From NCBI GenBank assembly GCA_002730525.1, contig PCAK01000006.1:1-48464 (forward strand): a stretch of DNA of 48,464 nt, read 5' to 3'. The notes under the pieces were generated by a model. It was not told the origin of the DNA. It saw only the letters and a list, made by a program, of their open reading frames with translations, and ran no database searches. This stretch comes from Acidobacteriota bacterium (lineage in GTDB: Bacteria > Acidobacteriota > Vicinamibacteria > Vicinamibacterales > UBA823). Both the position numbers and the translations under genes were made by a program. Of the stretch, positions 18,513 to 27,185 are shown piece after piece (within the stretch, counting starts at the first letter, position 1; each line of letters begins with the position of its first letter).

Positions 18513-19595
18513 GTGTTCGGAGCGCCGAGGCCTTCCCCCTTGATTCGTACGGCCCTGAAGAATGCGCTCAGATCGCACCCGATCGGGCGCTGGACCTACA
18601 CCAAGGTCCGCGGTGGCTATCGCGACCTGCGCTACGCGCGGGTCGACGGCCGCGCGGTCCTGAACCGCTACGCGCGCGACATCCCGCGATCCGTGAAGAT
18701 CGAGCTGACGAACATCTGCAACGCCGATTGCATCTTCTGCGGGTATCAGTACGAGACGCGCGCCAAGGGCACCATGTCGCCAGAGTTGTTCGAACGCGTG
18801 CTCCAGGAGTATCGCGCGATGGGCGGCAACTCGATCTCGTTCACACCCGTGGTCGGTGAACCGCTCGTCGACCCGGCGTTCGTCGACCGAGTCGCCAGGG
18901 CACGGGAGGTCGGATTCGGGCAGGTCACGACCTACACCAACGGCGTCCTGCTCGAGAACCACGACCTGCCGAGGTTTCTGTCCCTCGGCATCGAGGCGCT
19001 GCACATCAGCATGGCGAGCTTCGACGAAACCGAGTACGAACGGATCTTCCGAATTAGGCACTACGACAAGCTGATGCGGGGCCTACGCGCACTGCTCGAG
19101 CTGAACGGCCGGCAGACGCGCCCGGTGCCCATCCGGCTGGAACTGCGCTCGGAGCTGCCGTTCGATCAGATCCTGCGACAGCCCGACTACGTCCAGCAGA
19201 TCGCGCCGCTCCTGGGAGACCATACGAAGCTGGCCTACCTGTTCGACTACGACAACTGGGGCGGCATGATCGAACAGTCCGATCTGCGCGGCGTGATGAA
19301 GCTGGCGCACATCCCCAAGCACAAGTCGAGCCCGTGCTTCCGGACCTACTCGTGCATGGTGATGTGGAACGGCGCCGTGCGGGCCTGCAGCTGCCGGTTC
19401 TCCTTCAAGGACAAGACCGACGGCTTGCTCATCGGAGATCTCACCGATGGGTCACTCGAAGAGATCTGGTACGGCGCGAACGTGACACAGCTCCGCGAGA
19501 GTTTCCTCGACGGTTCCATCCCGGAGGTCTGCAAGTCGTGCGCCTGGTACGTGCCCGGCGACCACGGGCGCGACCACCAGTACCTGTTCGCCTAA
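18513..19595 (+). CDS. Radical SAM/SPASM-domain protein
   Basis: The 360-residue protein has the radical SAM cluster motif at Cys69, Cys73 and Cys76 (TNICNADCIFCGY), then glycine-rich and TYTNGVLL segments typical of the TIM barrel. The carboxy-terminal part has cysteines in SPCFRTYSC, VRACSC and EVCKSCAWY, as in SPASM/twitch proteins that hold auxiliary Fe-S clusters. The substrate is unknown; SPASM proteins often modify peptides or sugars, and no small peptide gene is evident beside it. GTG 18513 is assumed; TTG 18540 is possible. A TATACT hexamer at 18448-18453 could be its -10, giving a leader of about 50 nt. Confidence 0.87.
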   Translation: MFGAPRPSPLIRTALKNALRSHPIGRWTYTKVRGGYRDLRYARVDGRAVLNRYARDIPRSVKIELTNICNADCIFCGYQYETRAKGTMSPELFERVLQEYRAMGGNSISFTPVVGEPLVDPAFVDRVARAREVGFGQVTTYTNGVLLENHDLPRFLSLGIEALHISMASFDETEYERIFRIRHYDKLMRGLRALLELNGRQTRPVPIRLELRSELPFDQILRQPDYVQQIAPLLGDHTKLAYLFDYDNWGGMIEQSDLRGVMKLAHIPKHKSSPCFRTYSCMVMWNGAVRACSCRFSFKDKTDGLLIGDLTDGSLEEIWYGANVTQLRESFLDGSIPEVCKSCAWYVPGDHGRDHQYLFA

Positions 19596-19603
19596 ACGGC
19601 CCG

Positions 19604-19609
19604 TATAAT
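19604..19609 (+). promoter_or_regulatory. Consensus -10 (TATAAT) for a leaderless start
   Basis: A perfect TATAAT lies six bases before the GTG at 19616, so transcription would begin at or within a base or two of the start codon. No -35 match is obvious 17 bases upstream (TACCTG) and there is no Shine-Dalgarno sequence. Confidence 0.6.
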
Positions 19610-19615
19610 GCGGGC

Positions 19616-20764
19616 GTGTCAGTCACGCTCGGCGTCGAAGCCCTCGCCGCATCGAACCGGTTGTCGGGCCAGCGGGTCGGCCTGGTCTGCAACCCCGCCT
19701 CGGTCGATCATCAGCTTCGCCATTCGGCCGACGTCCTGACCGACGCGGGCGCCACGCTCGCCGCGCTCTTCGGCCCACAGCACGGCTTCCGGTCCGACCG
19801 GCAGGACGACATGATCGAGACGCCGCACGGCCGCGACGCGACGCGCGAGGTGCCGGTCTATTCGCTGTACAGCGAGACCCGGATCCCGACCGCCGAGATG
19901 CTCGATGGCATCGACGTCATGGTCGTCGACCTGACCGACGTCGGAACCCGCGTATACACCTACATTTACACGATGGCCAACTGCATGCGGGCGTGCAAAG
20001 CGCACGGCGTCCCGGTCGTCGTCGCCGACCGGCCGAATCCGGTGGGTGGCGTCGACGTCGAGGGCCCGCCGCTCGACCCGGCCTGGACCTCGTTCGTCGG
20101 ACAGTTCCCGATCCCGCTCCGACACGGCCTGACGATCGGCGAACTGGCCGAGCTGTTCAACGTCGAGTTCGGGCTCGGCGCGGACCTGGACGTCGTGCCG
20201 ATGAGCGGATGGCATCGCACGCAGTATCTCGACGAGACCGACCTGCCGTGGGTGCTGCCCTCGCCCAATCTGCCGACGCTCGACAGCCTCGTCGTCTATC
20301 CGGGCATGGTGCTGCTCGAAGGCACGATGCTGTCCGAGGGACGTGGCACGACCCGCCCGTTCGAACTGTTCGGTGCGCCGTGGCTCGACGCCGAGCGATT
20401 GGCGGTCCGACTGAACGGGGCGGAACTCCCGGGCGTGCAGTTCCGGGCGGCCGGCTTCGAACCGACCTTCCAGAAGCACGTCGGTGAGGCGTGCGGCGGC
20501 TGCCAGATTCACGTCTTCGACCGCCAGCGGTACCGACCGGTCCGCACGGCGCTGGCAATCATCGACGCCTGCCGCGCGAGCGATCCGGCGCGGTTCGGCT
20601 GGAAACTGCCGCCGTACGAGTACGAACACGACCGGATGCCGATCGACCTGCTCTGGGGTTCGGACGCGCTGCGGACCCACGTCGACGCCGGGGGCACCGC
20701 GGTCGACCTGGCGGTGGACAGTACGGCCTACCTCGCGCTGCGCGAGAAGTACCTGAGGTATTGA
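19616..20764 (+). CDS. DUF1343 exo-beta-N-acetylmuramidase NamZ-like (GH171)
   Basis: The 382-residue protein matches DUF1343 along its length: LVCNPASVD, LFGPQHGFRSDRQD, VPVYSLYSE, VDLTDVGTRVYTYIYTM, VADRPNPVGG, LPSPNLPTLDSLVVYPGMVL and the late LRTHVDAG segment. The family includes NamZ, which removes MurNAc from the non-reducing end of peptidoglycan fragments for recycling. No signal peptide is visible, so a cytoplasmic location or a missed upstream start is possible; however, the TATAAT at 19604-19609 fits a leaderless GTG start at 19616. It follows the radical SAM gene by 20 bases with an apparent own promoter. Confidence 0.9.
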   Translation: MSVTLGVEALAASNRLSGQRVGLVCNPASVDHQLRHSADVLTDAGATLAALFGPQHGFRSDRQDDMIETPHGRDATREVPVYSLYSETRIPTAEMLDGIDVMVVDLTDVGTRVYTYIYTMANCMRACKAHGVPVVVADRPNPVGGVDVEGPPLDPAWTSFVGQFPIPLRHGLTIGELAELFNVEFGLGADLDVVPMSGWHRTQYLDETDLPWVLPSPNLPTLDSLVVYPGMVLLEGTMLSEGRGTTRPFELFGAPWLDAERLAVRLNGAELPGVQFRAAGFEPTFQKHVGEACGGCQIHVFDRQRYRPVRTALAIIDACRASDPARFGWKLPPYEYEHDRMPIDLLWGSDALRTHVDAGGTAVDLAVDSTAYLALREKYLRY

Positions 20765-20790
20765 GGGCGTCGCCCCTCCGGACTCGCCCA

Positions 20791-20845
20791 GGCAGCCCTG
20801 AAGGACTGCCCTACGCATCTTGTAGGGCAGGCTTTCAAGCCTGCC
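20791..20845. repeat. Pair of inverted REP-like hairpins with GTAG heads
   Basis: GGCAGCCCT-GA-AGGACTGCC (20791-20810, one mismatch) is followed by CTAC, a 7-base spacer, then GTAG (20822-20825) and the perfect hairpin GGCAGGCTT-TC-AAGCCTGCC (20826-20845). The two units are in opposite orientation with their GTAG heads facing each other, as in REP doublets (BIMEs). A GTAG tetranucleotide next to the hairpin is the known hallmark of REPs moved by RAYT transposases. It lies just downstream of the NamZ-like gene. Confidence 0.82.
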
Positions 20846-20880
20846 GGACCGAGCCGAAGGCGAAGGCCGATCACTCGCGC

Positions 20881-21674
20881 CTAGAGACAGTGCGCGGTCA
20901 GGTGAGCCCGCAGGTGCTCGAACGCATCGGCAGGGTCGTCAGCCCTGTGGATCGCCTTGAGATCTCGCTCGAGATCGCGCCCCAGTCGACCATCGGCTGG
21001 AAATTCAAGACCTCATCCCAGTACGACCGGCCGTAGAGCACGACCTCGGTCTTCGTGGAGATCCGACTTGTCTGGGCCAGCGTCAGAAACTCGAAGAATT
21101 CGTCGAGCGTCCCGAAGCCGCCGGGAAAGATGACGAGGGCTTTAGTGAGGTACGCGAACCAGAACTTGCGCATGAAGAAATAGTGGAAGCGGAAGTTGAG
21201 TTCGTCGGTGACGTAGCGGTTCGGCTTCTCCTCGAACGGCAGGCTGATGGTCAACCCGATCGTCTTGCCACCCGCTTCGTGCGCCACGCGGTTCGCGGCT
21301 TCCATGACGCCGGGCCCACCACCCGAGCAGACGACGAATCGGTGGCGCGGCTGGTCGAGCGCGACGCTCCACTCGGTCAGGAGCCGGGCGACCTCGCGCG
21401 CATCCTCGTAATAGCGAGACCACTGCACCGCCTACCGGCACCGTCGGAGCCGCTCGGCGCGCTTGGGTGACCGGGCCTGCTCCCGCTTCAAGGCCTGCGC
21501 GGCGCGGCGCTGGCTCTCCACGCGCGCCGAGCCGAATAACACGACGGTGTCCTCGATGTTCTGCGCGTCGAAACGTTCCAGCGGTTCGAGATACTCGGAC
21601 AGGATGCGGAGCGGCCGGGCCTCGTCGCTCGAGAGAAACTCCGGGATGAGATAGGCCGGGCGCGGGTCGGTCAT
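20881..21674 (-). pseudogene. LOG-family (TIGR00730) gene with an in-frame amber codon and a frameshift
   Basis: Beginning at ATG 21674 the frame reads RFDAQNIEDTVVLFGSARVES, then an in-frame TAG at 21432-21434. The same frame continues at once with AVQWSRYYEDAREVARLL, the nucleotide-binding CSGGGPGVMEAANR and the signature FPGGFGTLDEFFEF. Near 20960-20975 the expected ending continues only in another frame, reading DLKAIHRADDPADAFEHL to a stop at 20881. LOG proteins are phosphoribohydrolases that act on cytokinin-type nucleotides or related purine/pyrimidine monophosphates. Two separate lesions argue for a decaying gene rather than readthrough. A GTG at 21428 might still allow a shortened product. 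Confidence 0.85.
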
Positions 21675-21774
21675 GGGCTGCACTCTACCGCCGCGGCGAT
21701 CCGACCCGGTTGCGTGAGCGGCATGTGCAGCGATGGGCAGAAGTGCCCAATGGCGCCGAGGAGAGCCAGTGTTT

Positions 21775-21803
21775 TTGACTCGACTCACCCGAGCCAGTAC
21801 GAT
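21775..21803 (+). promoter_or_regulatory. Sigma-70-type promoter for the amidohydrolase gene
   Basis: TTGACT (21775-21780), a 17-bp spacer and TACGAT (21798-21803) lie about 56 bases before ATG 21860. Confidence 0.6.
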
Positions 21804-21859
21804 CGCGTCCTTGCGCTCCCGATAAAGGGAGATACCGGAGAGCGCCCGGTCGCGACCCC

Positions 21860-23443
21860 ATGAGGCTTCATCGATCCATCCCTCACCGTTCCGGCACCGG
21901 GCCACAGGGCGCACTGGCGTTTGCGTTTGCACTCGCGCTCGCGGCGGCGGTCGCGGTAGCGGTCGGCGCCGTGGCGCCGGCGCCAGCTCAGCGATCGACA
22001 CCCCTCCCGGTGCACGCGCAGGCCCCGGCGCGGCTGCTGATCACGAACGCGATGGTGATCTACGGCAACGGGCGCCCCCCGTTTGGCCCGGTCGACGTGG
22101 TTGTCGAGAACGGGCTCATCACGCGCGTCGGGGATGTGACGACCGGCAGCGGGCGGATTCCCGATGCGGTGATCGACGCGACGGGCAAGTACGTCATGCC
22201 CGGGATCGTCAACACCCACATGCACTGGCACGAGTGGCGCGTGCCGTCCATTCCACAACCGGTCCAGTACGAACGCAATCTGTACCTGGCGGCAGGCGTG
22301 ACCACCGTGCGCGAGGTCGGCGGGAACTTCCGGAAGTCGAAGCGGTGGCAGGCCGAAAGCGACGCCGGCACGATCGTATCGCCGCGGATTCTTGTCTACC
22401 CGCGACCGGATCTCGGACCGACCCGCTCCCCGGAGGCAATCCGGGCCGGCGTTCGCCAGGCAAAGCTCGACGGCGCTGACGGGCTGAAGATCGGTGGGCT
22501 CGACCGCGACCAGCTCGAGGCGCTGCTCGATGAGGCGCACCGCCAAGGGCTTCGAACGGCCGCCCACATCGGCGTCGAGGAAACCACGGCTGCCGACTAC
22601 GTCGAACTGGGCGTCGACTCGATCGAACACTTCTACGGCATCGGCGACGCGGCCATCGACGGCGTGCAAGATTTTCCGGCCGGAATGAACTACAGCGACG
22701 AAGCCCACCGGTTCGGCCGCGCGGGTGAACTGTTCGCCCAGGCCGACCCCAACGCCCTGGATACCGTCATTGCCTCGATGGTCGCGGGCGGCGTCACGTG
22801 GAGCCCGACGCTCTCGATCTACGAGGCGAGCCGAGACGTCGTGCGGGCACAGAATCTTCCCTGGTACCGCGACTACCTGCATCCATCGATGGAGGCGTTC
22901 TGGACACCCGACCCCGACCGCCACGGGTCGTACTTCGCCGGCTGGACCTCGTCGAACGAGGCCGCGTGGCGGCGCAACTACCGGATCTGGATGGACGCAC
23001 TCGAGCGGTTCGGACGGCTCGGTGGCCTCATCACGACCGGCGACGACGCCGGCTACATCTACTCGCTCTACGGATTCGGACTGATCCGCGAGATGGAGTT
23101 GCAGGAAGAGGCCGGCTTTCATCCGCTCGAGGTGGTGAAGCACGCAACCGTCAACGGCGCCGAATTGCTCGGGATGGCCGACCGGCTCGGCCGGATGCGC
23201 GTCGGGTACATAGCCGACCTGCTCGTCGTGAACGGCAATCCGCTCGAGAACCTCCGGATCCTGAACCCTTACGGCACGAGCATCAGCGTGGATGGCCGCA
23301 GCGTGCACGGCGGCGGCATCGAGTGGACGATCAAGGATGGCATCCCCTATCACGTGCCGACCCTGATGACCGAGGTTCGGCAGATGGTCGACGATGCGAG
23401 GGGTGCTGCGCACTCCGACACCTCGGCCGGCCGACCGGAGTAG
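21860..23443 (+). CDS. Secreted metal-dependent amidohydrolase
   Basis: The 527-residue protein has a long Ala/Val-rich signal sequence (about residues 17-44) and an amidohydrolase-superfamily barrel: MPGIVNTHMHWH (His120, His122), a lysine in GADGLKIGG that could be the carboxylated metal bridge, TAAHIG, SIEHFYGIG and the final metal aspartate in TTGDDAGY. The carboxy-terminal part (GYIADLLVVNGNPLENL) completes the composite beta-sandwich. It probably cleaves amide or cyclic bonds in the periplasm, in the imidazolonepropionase/prolidase-like branch; the substrate is not known. A promoter lies at 21775-21803. No clear Shine-Dalgarno sequence precedes ATG 21860. Confidence 0.87.
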   Translation: MRLHRSIPHRSGTGPQGALAFAFALALAAAVAVAVGAVAPAPAQRSTPLPVHAQAPARLLITNAMVIYGNGRPPFGPVDVVVENGLITRVGDVTTGSGRIPDAVIDATGKYVMPGIVNTHMHWHEWRVPSIPQPVQYERNLYLAAGVTTVREVGGNFRKSKRWQAESDAGTIVSPRILVYPRPDLGPTRSPEAIRAGVRQAKLDGADGLKIGGLDRDQLEALLDEAHRQGLRTAAHIGVEETTAADYVELGVDSIEHFYGIGDAAIDGVQDFPAGMNYSDEAHRFGRAGELFAQADPNALDTVIASMVAGGVTWSPTLSIYEASRDVVRAQNLPWYRDYLHPSMEAFWTPDPDRHGSYFAGWTSSNEAAWRRNYRIWMDALERFGRLGGLITTGDDAGYIYSLYGFGLIREMELQEEAGFHPLEVVKHATVNGAELLGMADRLGRMRVGYIADLLVVNGNPLENLRILNPYGTSISVDGRSVHGGGIEWTIKDGIPYHVPTLMTEVRQMVDDARGAAHSDTSAGRPE

Positions 23444-23460
23444 CGCTCGAGTCGAGGAAG

Positions 23461-24057
23461 ATGTCGACATCCGAAGAGTTTTCGACGACGCACGAGGAAT
23501 TGATCACCGCCGCGCCCGACCGGGTGCTCGCGGCGTTCTTCGATCCGGCCGCGTTGTCGACGTGGTGGCTCACGACGCGGTCGGTGACCGTGGCCCAGCC
23601 GCTCGGCGTATACGCCGTGGAATGGGAGCCGACGCCGTTTCGCGACGAGGTGCTCGGGCCGCTCGGCGGGGCGTTCCACGGCACGGTGATGGAGCATCGG
23701 CCGGAGCGTGAGTTCTTCGTCGCTGACGCCTACTGGCTACCCCCCGAGGGCCCGCCCCTCGGGCCGATGGCGCTCGAGGTGACCTGTCAGATCGAGGGCC
23801 CGGCGACGCGGGTCCAGGTGCGGCAGAGTGGCCACGGAACGGGCGACCGGTGGGAGCGCTACTATGGCGTCATCCGGCCAGGCTGGGTGACCTCGCTGCG
23901 CGCCCTCAAGAGCTACCTCGAGGCTGGCCCGGAACGGGTCGCGCCGGACACGCGCGCCACCGACAAGAAACCGATGGCCCGGATACCGGAGATCTCCACG
24001 CCGGCCCGCGCACCCGGCCACGCCCGCGCACCCGGCCGCGCTCGACGGCGCTCCTAG
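23461..24057 (+). CDS. SRPBCC/AHSA1-type protein
   Basis: The 198-residue protein has the START-like fold pattern of the AHSA1/polyketide-cyclase clan: ELITAAPDRVLAAFFDPAAL, STWWL, a run of beta strands, and a final helix with GWVTSLRALKSYLE. Such proteins form a deep hydrophobic pocket for small ligands; no specific role can be assigned. The last about 45 residues are a basic, Pro/Ala/Arg-rich tail with a short internal repeat (APGHARAPGRARR). It starts 17 bases after the amidohydrolase gene and may be cotranscribed with it. The stop is 3 bp from that of the convergent pyruvate kinase gene. Confidence 0.83.
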   Translation: MSTSEEFSTTHEELITAAPDRVLAAFFDPAALSTWWLTTRSVTVAQPLGVYAVEWEPTPFRDEVLGPLGGAFHGTVMEHRPEREFFVADAYWLPPEGPPLGPMALEVTCQIEGPATRVQVRQSGHGTGDRWERYYGVIRPGWVTSLRALKSYLEAGPERVAPDTRATDKKPMARIPEISTPARAPGHARAPGRARRRS

Positions 24058-24060
24058 CGC

Positions 24061-25497
24061 TCAGCCCTCCGAGCCCGAACCATGCGCGTCGCCGACGCGA
24101 CGCAGCGCGAGGAAGTTCGCGTCGACGTGCGAGAGCTGGGTGCTGACGCGCACGAAGACGACTGCCGCACCGGCCGCCAGGGCCCCAGAGGCCACGAGCC
24201 GACGCTCGACGGCGAGTCGATCGGCGTCGATGTTCTCCCCCGGAGTGACGACGATCGGCCGCACGCCCCAGTTCAGAGCCAGCGCGTTCGCCACGGCCTC
24301 GCTCGGCGCCGCGGCATACACGGTGGAGCCCGGCCGGAGCATCGACAGGAGCCTGGCGGTGCGCCCGCCGCGCGTCACGGCCACGATCGCCTCGGCGCCG
24401 CTTCGGGCGGCCAGGGTGACCGCGGCCTCGCACAAGGCGCGGTCGTACGCCCGACCCGAGATCCTCGGTGGCGCCGGCGCCGGCGAGCTGGACTCGGCCT
24501 CACGGAGAATCGTGTCGAGCGTCTCGACGCATCTGACCGGGTGATCGCCGATGGCCGTCTCACCCGCCAGCATGATGGCGTCGACGCTCTGATCGACGGC
24601 CGTCGCGACGTCTCCCACCTCTGCGCGCGTCGGCCGGAGTTCGCTGCGCATCGACTCGAGCACCTGCGTCGCCACGATGACCGGGACGCCGCGCGCGCGC
24701 GCTGCCCGAGTGATCGCCTTCTGGAGGCCGGGCACCTGTTCGAGGGGCAGTTCGAGGCCCAGGTCCCCCCTGGCTACCATCACGCCGTCGGAGGCGTCGA
24801 GAATCGCGTCGATCTCGTCGACGGCCTGCGGCCGCTCGATCTTCGCGATGAGGGAGAGGGCCGGCCGGCCGGCCTGTCGCGCCGCTTCACGGGCGCGCTG
24901 GAGGTCGGTCGCGGACTGGACGAAACTGACCGCCACCAGGTCGACGCCCAGTTCGAGGCCGAACGCCAGGTCCTCGACGTCGCGCGCGGTCAGTCCGGAG
25001 TCGGGCAGGGCGACGCCTGGCGCGGTGATCCCCTTGTGCTCGCCCAGTGTTCCGCCCGCGACCACCTGGGCCGTCACCTCGGTGCCGTCGGATCCGCGAA
25101 CCTCCAGTTCGATCCGGCCATCGTCGAGCAGCAGCCGATCGCCGGCACCCACCGAGGCGGCCAGGCCGGCGTAGACGACCGACAGGCGGTCGACGTCGCC
25201 CACGAAGTCGCCGGTGGCAATCCGGATCGTCTGGTCGCGCGCCAGCGTCACCGAACGTCCGTCGGCGAGCCGCCCCGTTCGGATCTTCGGGCCCGGCAGA
25301 TCCTGCATCACCGCCACGACGCGCCCGGCCCGCTGCGCCGCCGCGCGCACCGTTTCGACCGTTTCGGCGTGACCGTCTCGCGTGCCGTGCGAGAAGTTCA
25401 ACCTGACGACCTCCGTCCCGGCCTCGAGGAGTGCCTGCACGGTGTCGGGCTGGCGGCTGGCCGGGCCGAGCGTGGCAACGATCTTCGTCTGACGCAT
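24061..25497 (-). CDS. pyk: Pyruvate kinase
   Basis: The enzyme transfers phosphate from phosphoenolpyruvate to ADP in the last step of glycolysis. The 478 residues are a normal length. Diagnostic segments are TKIVATLGPAS, RLNFSHG, DLPGPKIRTGRL, the family signature with the catalytic lysine (LIAKIERPQAVDEID), DGVMVARGDLGLELP, ATQVLESM (usually ATQMLESM), and MLAGETAIG. The carboxy-terminal alpha/beta domain is present. ATG 25497 gives MRQTKIVATLGP, the conserved amino terminus. It is a single gene on the minus strand, convergent with the SRPBCC gene. Confidence 0.96.
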   Translation of the reverse strand: MRQTKIVATLGPASRQPDTVQALLEAGTEVVRLNFSHGTRDGHAETVETVRAAAQRAGRVVAVMQDLPGPKIRTGRLADGRSVTLARDQTIRIATGDFVGDVDRLSVVYAGLAASVGAGDRLLLDDGRIELEVRGSDGTEVTAQVVAGGTLGEHKGITAPGVALPDSGLTARDVEDLAFGLELGVDLVAVSFVQSATDLQRAREAARQAGRPALSLIAKIERPQAVDEIDAILDASDGVMVARGDLGLELPLEQVPGLQKAITRAARARGVPVIVATQVLESMRSELRPTRAEVGDVATAVDQSVDAIMLAGETAIGDHPVRCVETLDTILREAESSSPAPAPPRISGRAYDRALCEAAVTLAARSGAEAIVAVTRGGRTARLLSMLRPGSTVYAAAPSEAVANALALNWGVRPIVVTPGENIDADRLAVERRLVASGALAAGAAVVFVRVSTQLSHVDANFLALRRVGDAHGSGSEG

Positions 25498-25556
25498 GTC
25501 GGATCAGACTACCGTACGGCGCGCGCCGCCACGCCGTGCGGCGGCGAGTGCTCGGA

Positions 25557-25562
25557 TATACT
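25557..25562 (+). promoter_or_regulatory. -10 box (TATACT) for the small protein/amidase operon
   Basis: TATACT lies 37 bases before ATG 25600, with a strong Shine-Dalgarno GGAGGCGA (25580-25587) in between. No -35 match is evident. Confidence 0.45.
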
Positions 25563-25599
25563 CTTGCGCGGCCGAACCGGTCGGAGGCGAACGAGAACG

Positions 25600-25791
25600 A
25601 TGCGAATCGAGACGTGGTTGAGCGCGATGAAGGCTGACGCCGAGTCGCGAGGCCTGCCCGAGCTGGCACCGCTGCTCGAGGCGCTCGCCCGATCCACGGC
25701 CGCGCTGCGCCGAGCCGACTGGAACGACGCGGCGGATCGGCCGGTTGGAAATGTCCCGCGCGCCGGTCAGTCAGCGAGGGACGGGAGTTGA
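25600..25791 (+). CDS. Small protein coupled to an amidase (possible GatC/AtzG-like partner)
   Basis: The 63-residue product is predicted helical: MRIETWLSAMKADAESRG, LPELAPLLEALARSTAALRR, then a polar tail. It has a strong Shine-Dalgarno (GGAGGCGA) and its stop overlaps the TTG start of the GatA-like amidase (TTGA at 25788-25791), so the two are translationally coupled. Small helical partners of GatA-type amidases are known (GatC; AtzG for AtzE). The size, helical layout and coupling fit such a role, but I see no decisive sequence match. It could also be an unrelated orphan. Confidence 0.75.
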   Translation: MRIETWLSAMKADAESRGLPELAPLLEALARSTAALRRADWNDAADRPVGNVPRAGQSARDGS

Positions 25792-27185
25792 CCCGGGCGC
25801 TGCGCCTTCGCACCATCGCCGACGTCGCGCCCGACGTCGCCTCGGGCGCGGTCTCGGCGCGCGAGTTGACCGAGGCCTGCCTCGACCGGATCGCCGAACG
25901 CGACGGCGACCTCAACGCCTTCATCGCCGTCGACGCGGACGGCGCCCGGGCGGCCGCCCGAGCGGCCGACGACGAAATCGCGGCAGGGCATTGTCGTGGG
26001 CCGCTGCACGGGATCCCGATTTCGCTGAAGGACCTGATCGACGTCGCCGGTTCGCCCACGACCGCCGCGTCGAACGTGCGGCCGAGGACGCCGGTGGCAG
26101 CCGACGCGCCGGTCGTGGCGAAGCTGCGCGCGGCCGGCGCGATCGTGCTCGGCAAGTGCAACCTGCACGAGTTCGCGTTCGGCACCACGAGCGAGGATTC
26201 GGCGTTCGGCCCCGTCCACAATCCACACGATCTCTCCCGGTCGCCGGGCGGTTCGAGCGGCGGGTCGGCCGCGGCCGTCGCCGACGGCATGTCGTTCGGC
26301 TCGATCGGCACCGACACCGGCGGGTCGATCCGGATCCCGTCGGCCGCCTGCGGAACCATCGGCCTGAAACCCAGCTTCGGCGAATTGAGTTGCGAGGGGA
26401 TCGTGCCCTTGAGCCGCACGCTCGACCACGTGGGGCCGCTGGCGCGGAGCGTGGCCGACGCGGGGATGCTCTACGACGTGATGGCGGGTCGAACGCCCCG
26501 CCTGCCGGCGGAGATGCCCCTGCCCGACCGCTGTCGGCTGGGCGTGCCGCGGCCGTACTTCCTCGACCGCGTCGACCCGGAGGTGCGTCGGCGGTTCGAC
26601 GAGGCCCTGGCGCGGCTGGGCCAGGCCGGCGTGGAGGTGACGGAGGCCGAGATCCCGCATGCGGGTGACATCGCCGCGGTCTACCTGCCGATCGTCCTGG
26701 CCGAGGGCATGGCGTACCACGCGGCGACGCTCGACCGGCGGCCCGAGGACTACACCGCGGGCGTCCGACTCCGTCTGGAGATGGGACGCTACGTGCTGGC
26801 CGAGGACTACGTCCGTGCTCGACGAGGCCAGGAGGTCCTGCAACGCGAAGTCGCCGAGAGCCTGACGGCGTGCGACGCGCTCATCCTCCCTACCCTGGCG
26901 ATTCCGGCGCCGTCGCTCGGTGTCGACACCGTCGAGGTCGACGGGCACACCGACTCGGTCCGGAGCCTGACCCTCCGCCTGACGCAGGGCTTCAACCTGA
27001 GCGGCCATCCAGCCATCTCGCTGCCGTGTGGCCGGACGCCGGACGGCCTGCCGTGCGCCGTGCAACTCGTCGGCCGTCGCGATCGAACCGCCGACCTCCT
27101 GGATGTCGCGCGACGGGTCGAGGCGATCATCGACGACCATGGTGGCCATACCGGCAATGCCGCCAGCGACCGCGTTGCGACGTGA
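25788..27185 (+). CDS. GatA-like amidase (amidase signature family)
   Basis: The 465-residue enzyme has the Ser-cisSer-Lys triad of the amidase signature family: Lys81 in ISLKDLID, the glycine/serine loop SPGGSSGGSAAA (Ser156/157), and nucleophile Ser180 in GTDTGGSIRIPSA. These spacings match GatA. Because no gatB or gatC is nearby it is probably a stand-alone amidase acting on a small amide rather than the Gln/Asn-tRNA amidotransferase subunit, though the coupled 63-residue gene could be a partner. The TTG start at 25788 overlaps the preceding stop; the stop overlaps the next gene (GTGA at 27182). Confidence 0.9.
   Translation: MTRALRLRTIADVAPDVASGAVSARELTEACLDRIAERDGDLNAFIAVDADGARAAARAADDEIAAGHCRGPLHGIPISLKDLIDVAGSPTTAASNVRPRTPVAADAPVVAKLRAAGAIVLGKCNLHEFAFGTTSEDSAFGPVHNPHDLSRSPGGSSGGSAAAVADGMSFGSIGTDTGGSIRIPSAACGTIGLKPSFGELSCEGIVPLSRTLDHVGPLARSVADAGMLYDVMAGRTPRLPAEMPLPDRCRLGVPRPYFLDRVDPEVRRRFDEALARLGQAGVEVTEAEIPHAGDIAAVYLPIVLAEGMAYHAATLDRRPEDYTAGVRLRLEMGRYVLAEDYVRARRGQEVLQREVAESLTACDALILPTLAIPAPSLGVDTVEVDGHTDSVRSLTLRLTQGFNLSGHPAISLPCGRTPDGLPCAVQLVGRRDRTADLLDVARRVEAIIDDHGGHTGNAASDRVAT

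Noticed and set aside
24001-24050. Short tandem repeat at the end of the SRPBCC gene.
   Set aside because: Only two imperfect units coding for a Pro/Ala/Arg-rich tail; ordinary low-complexity coding sequence.
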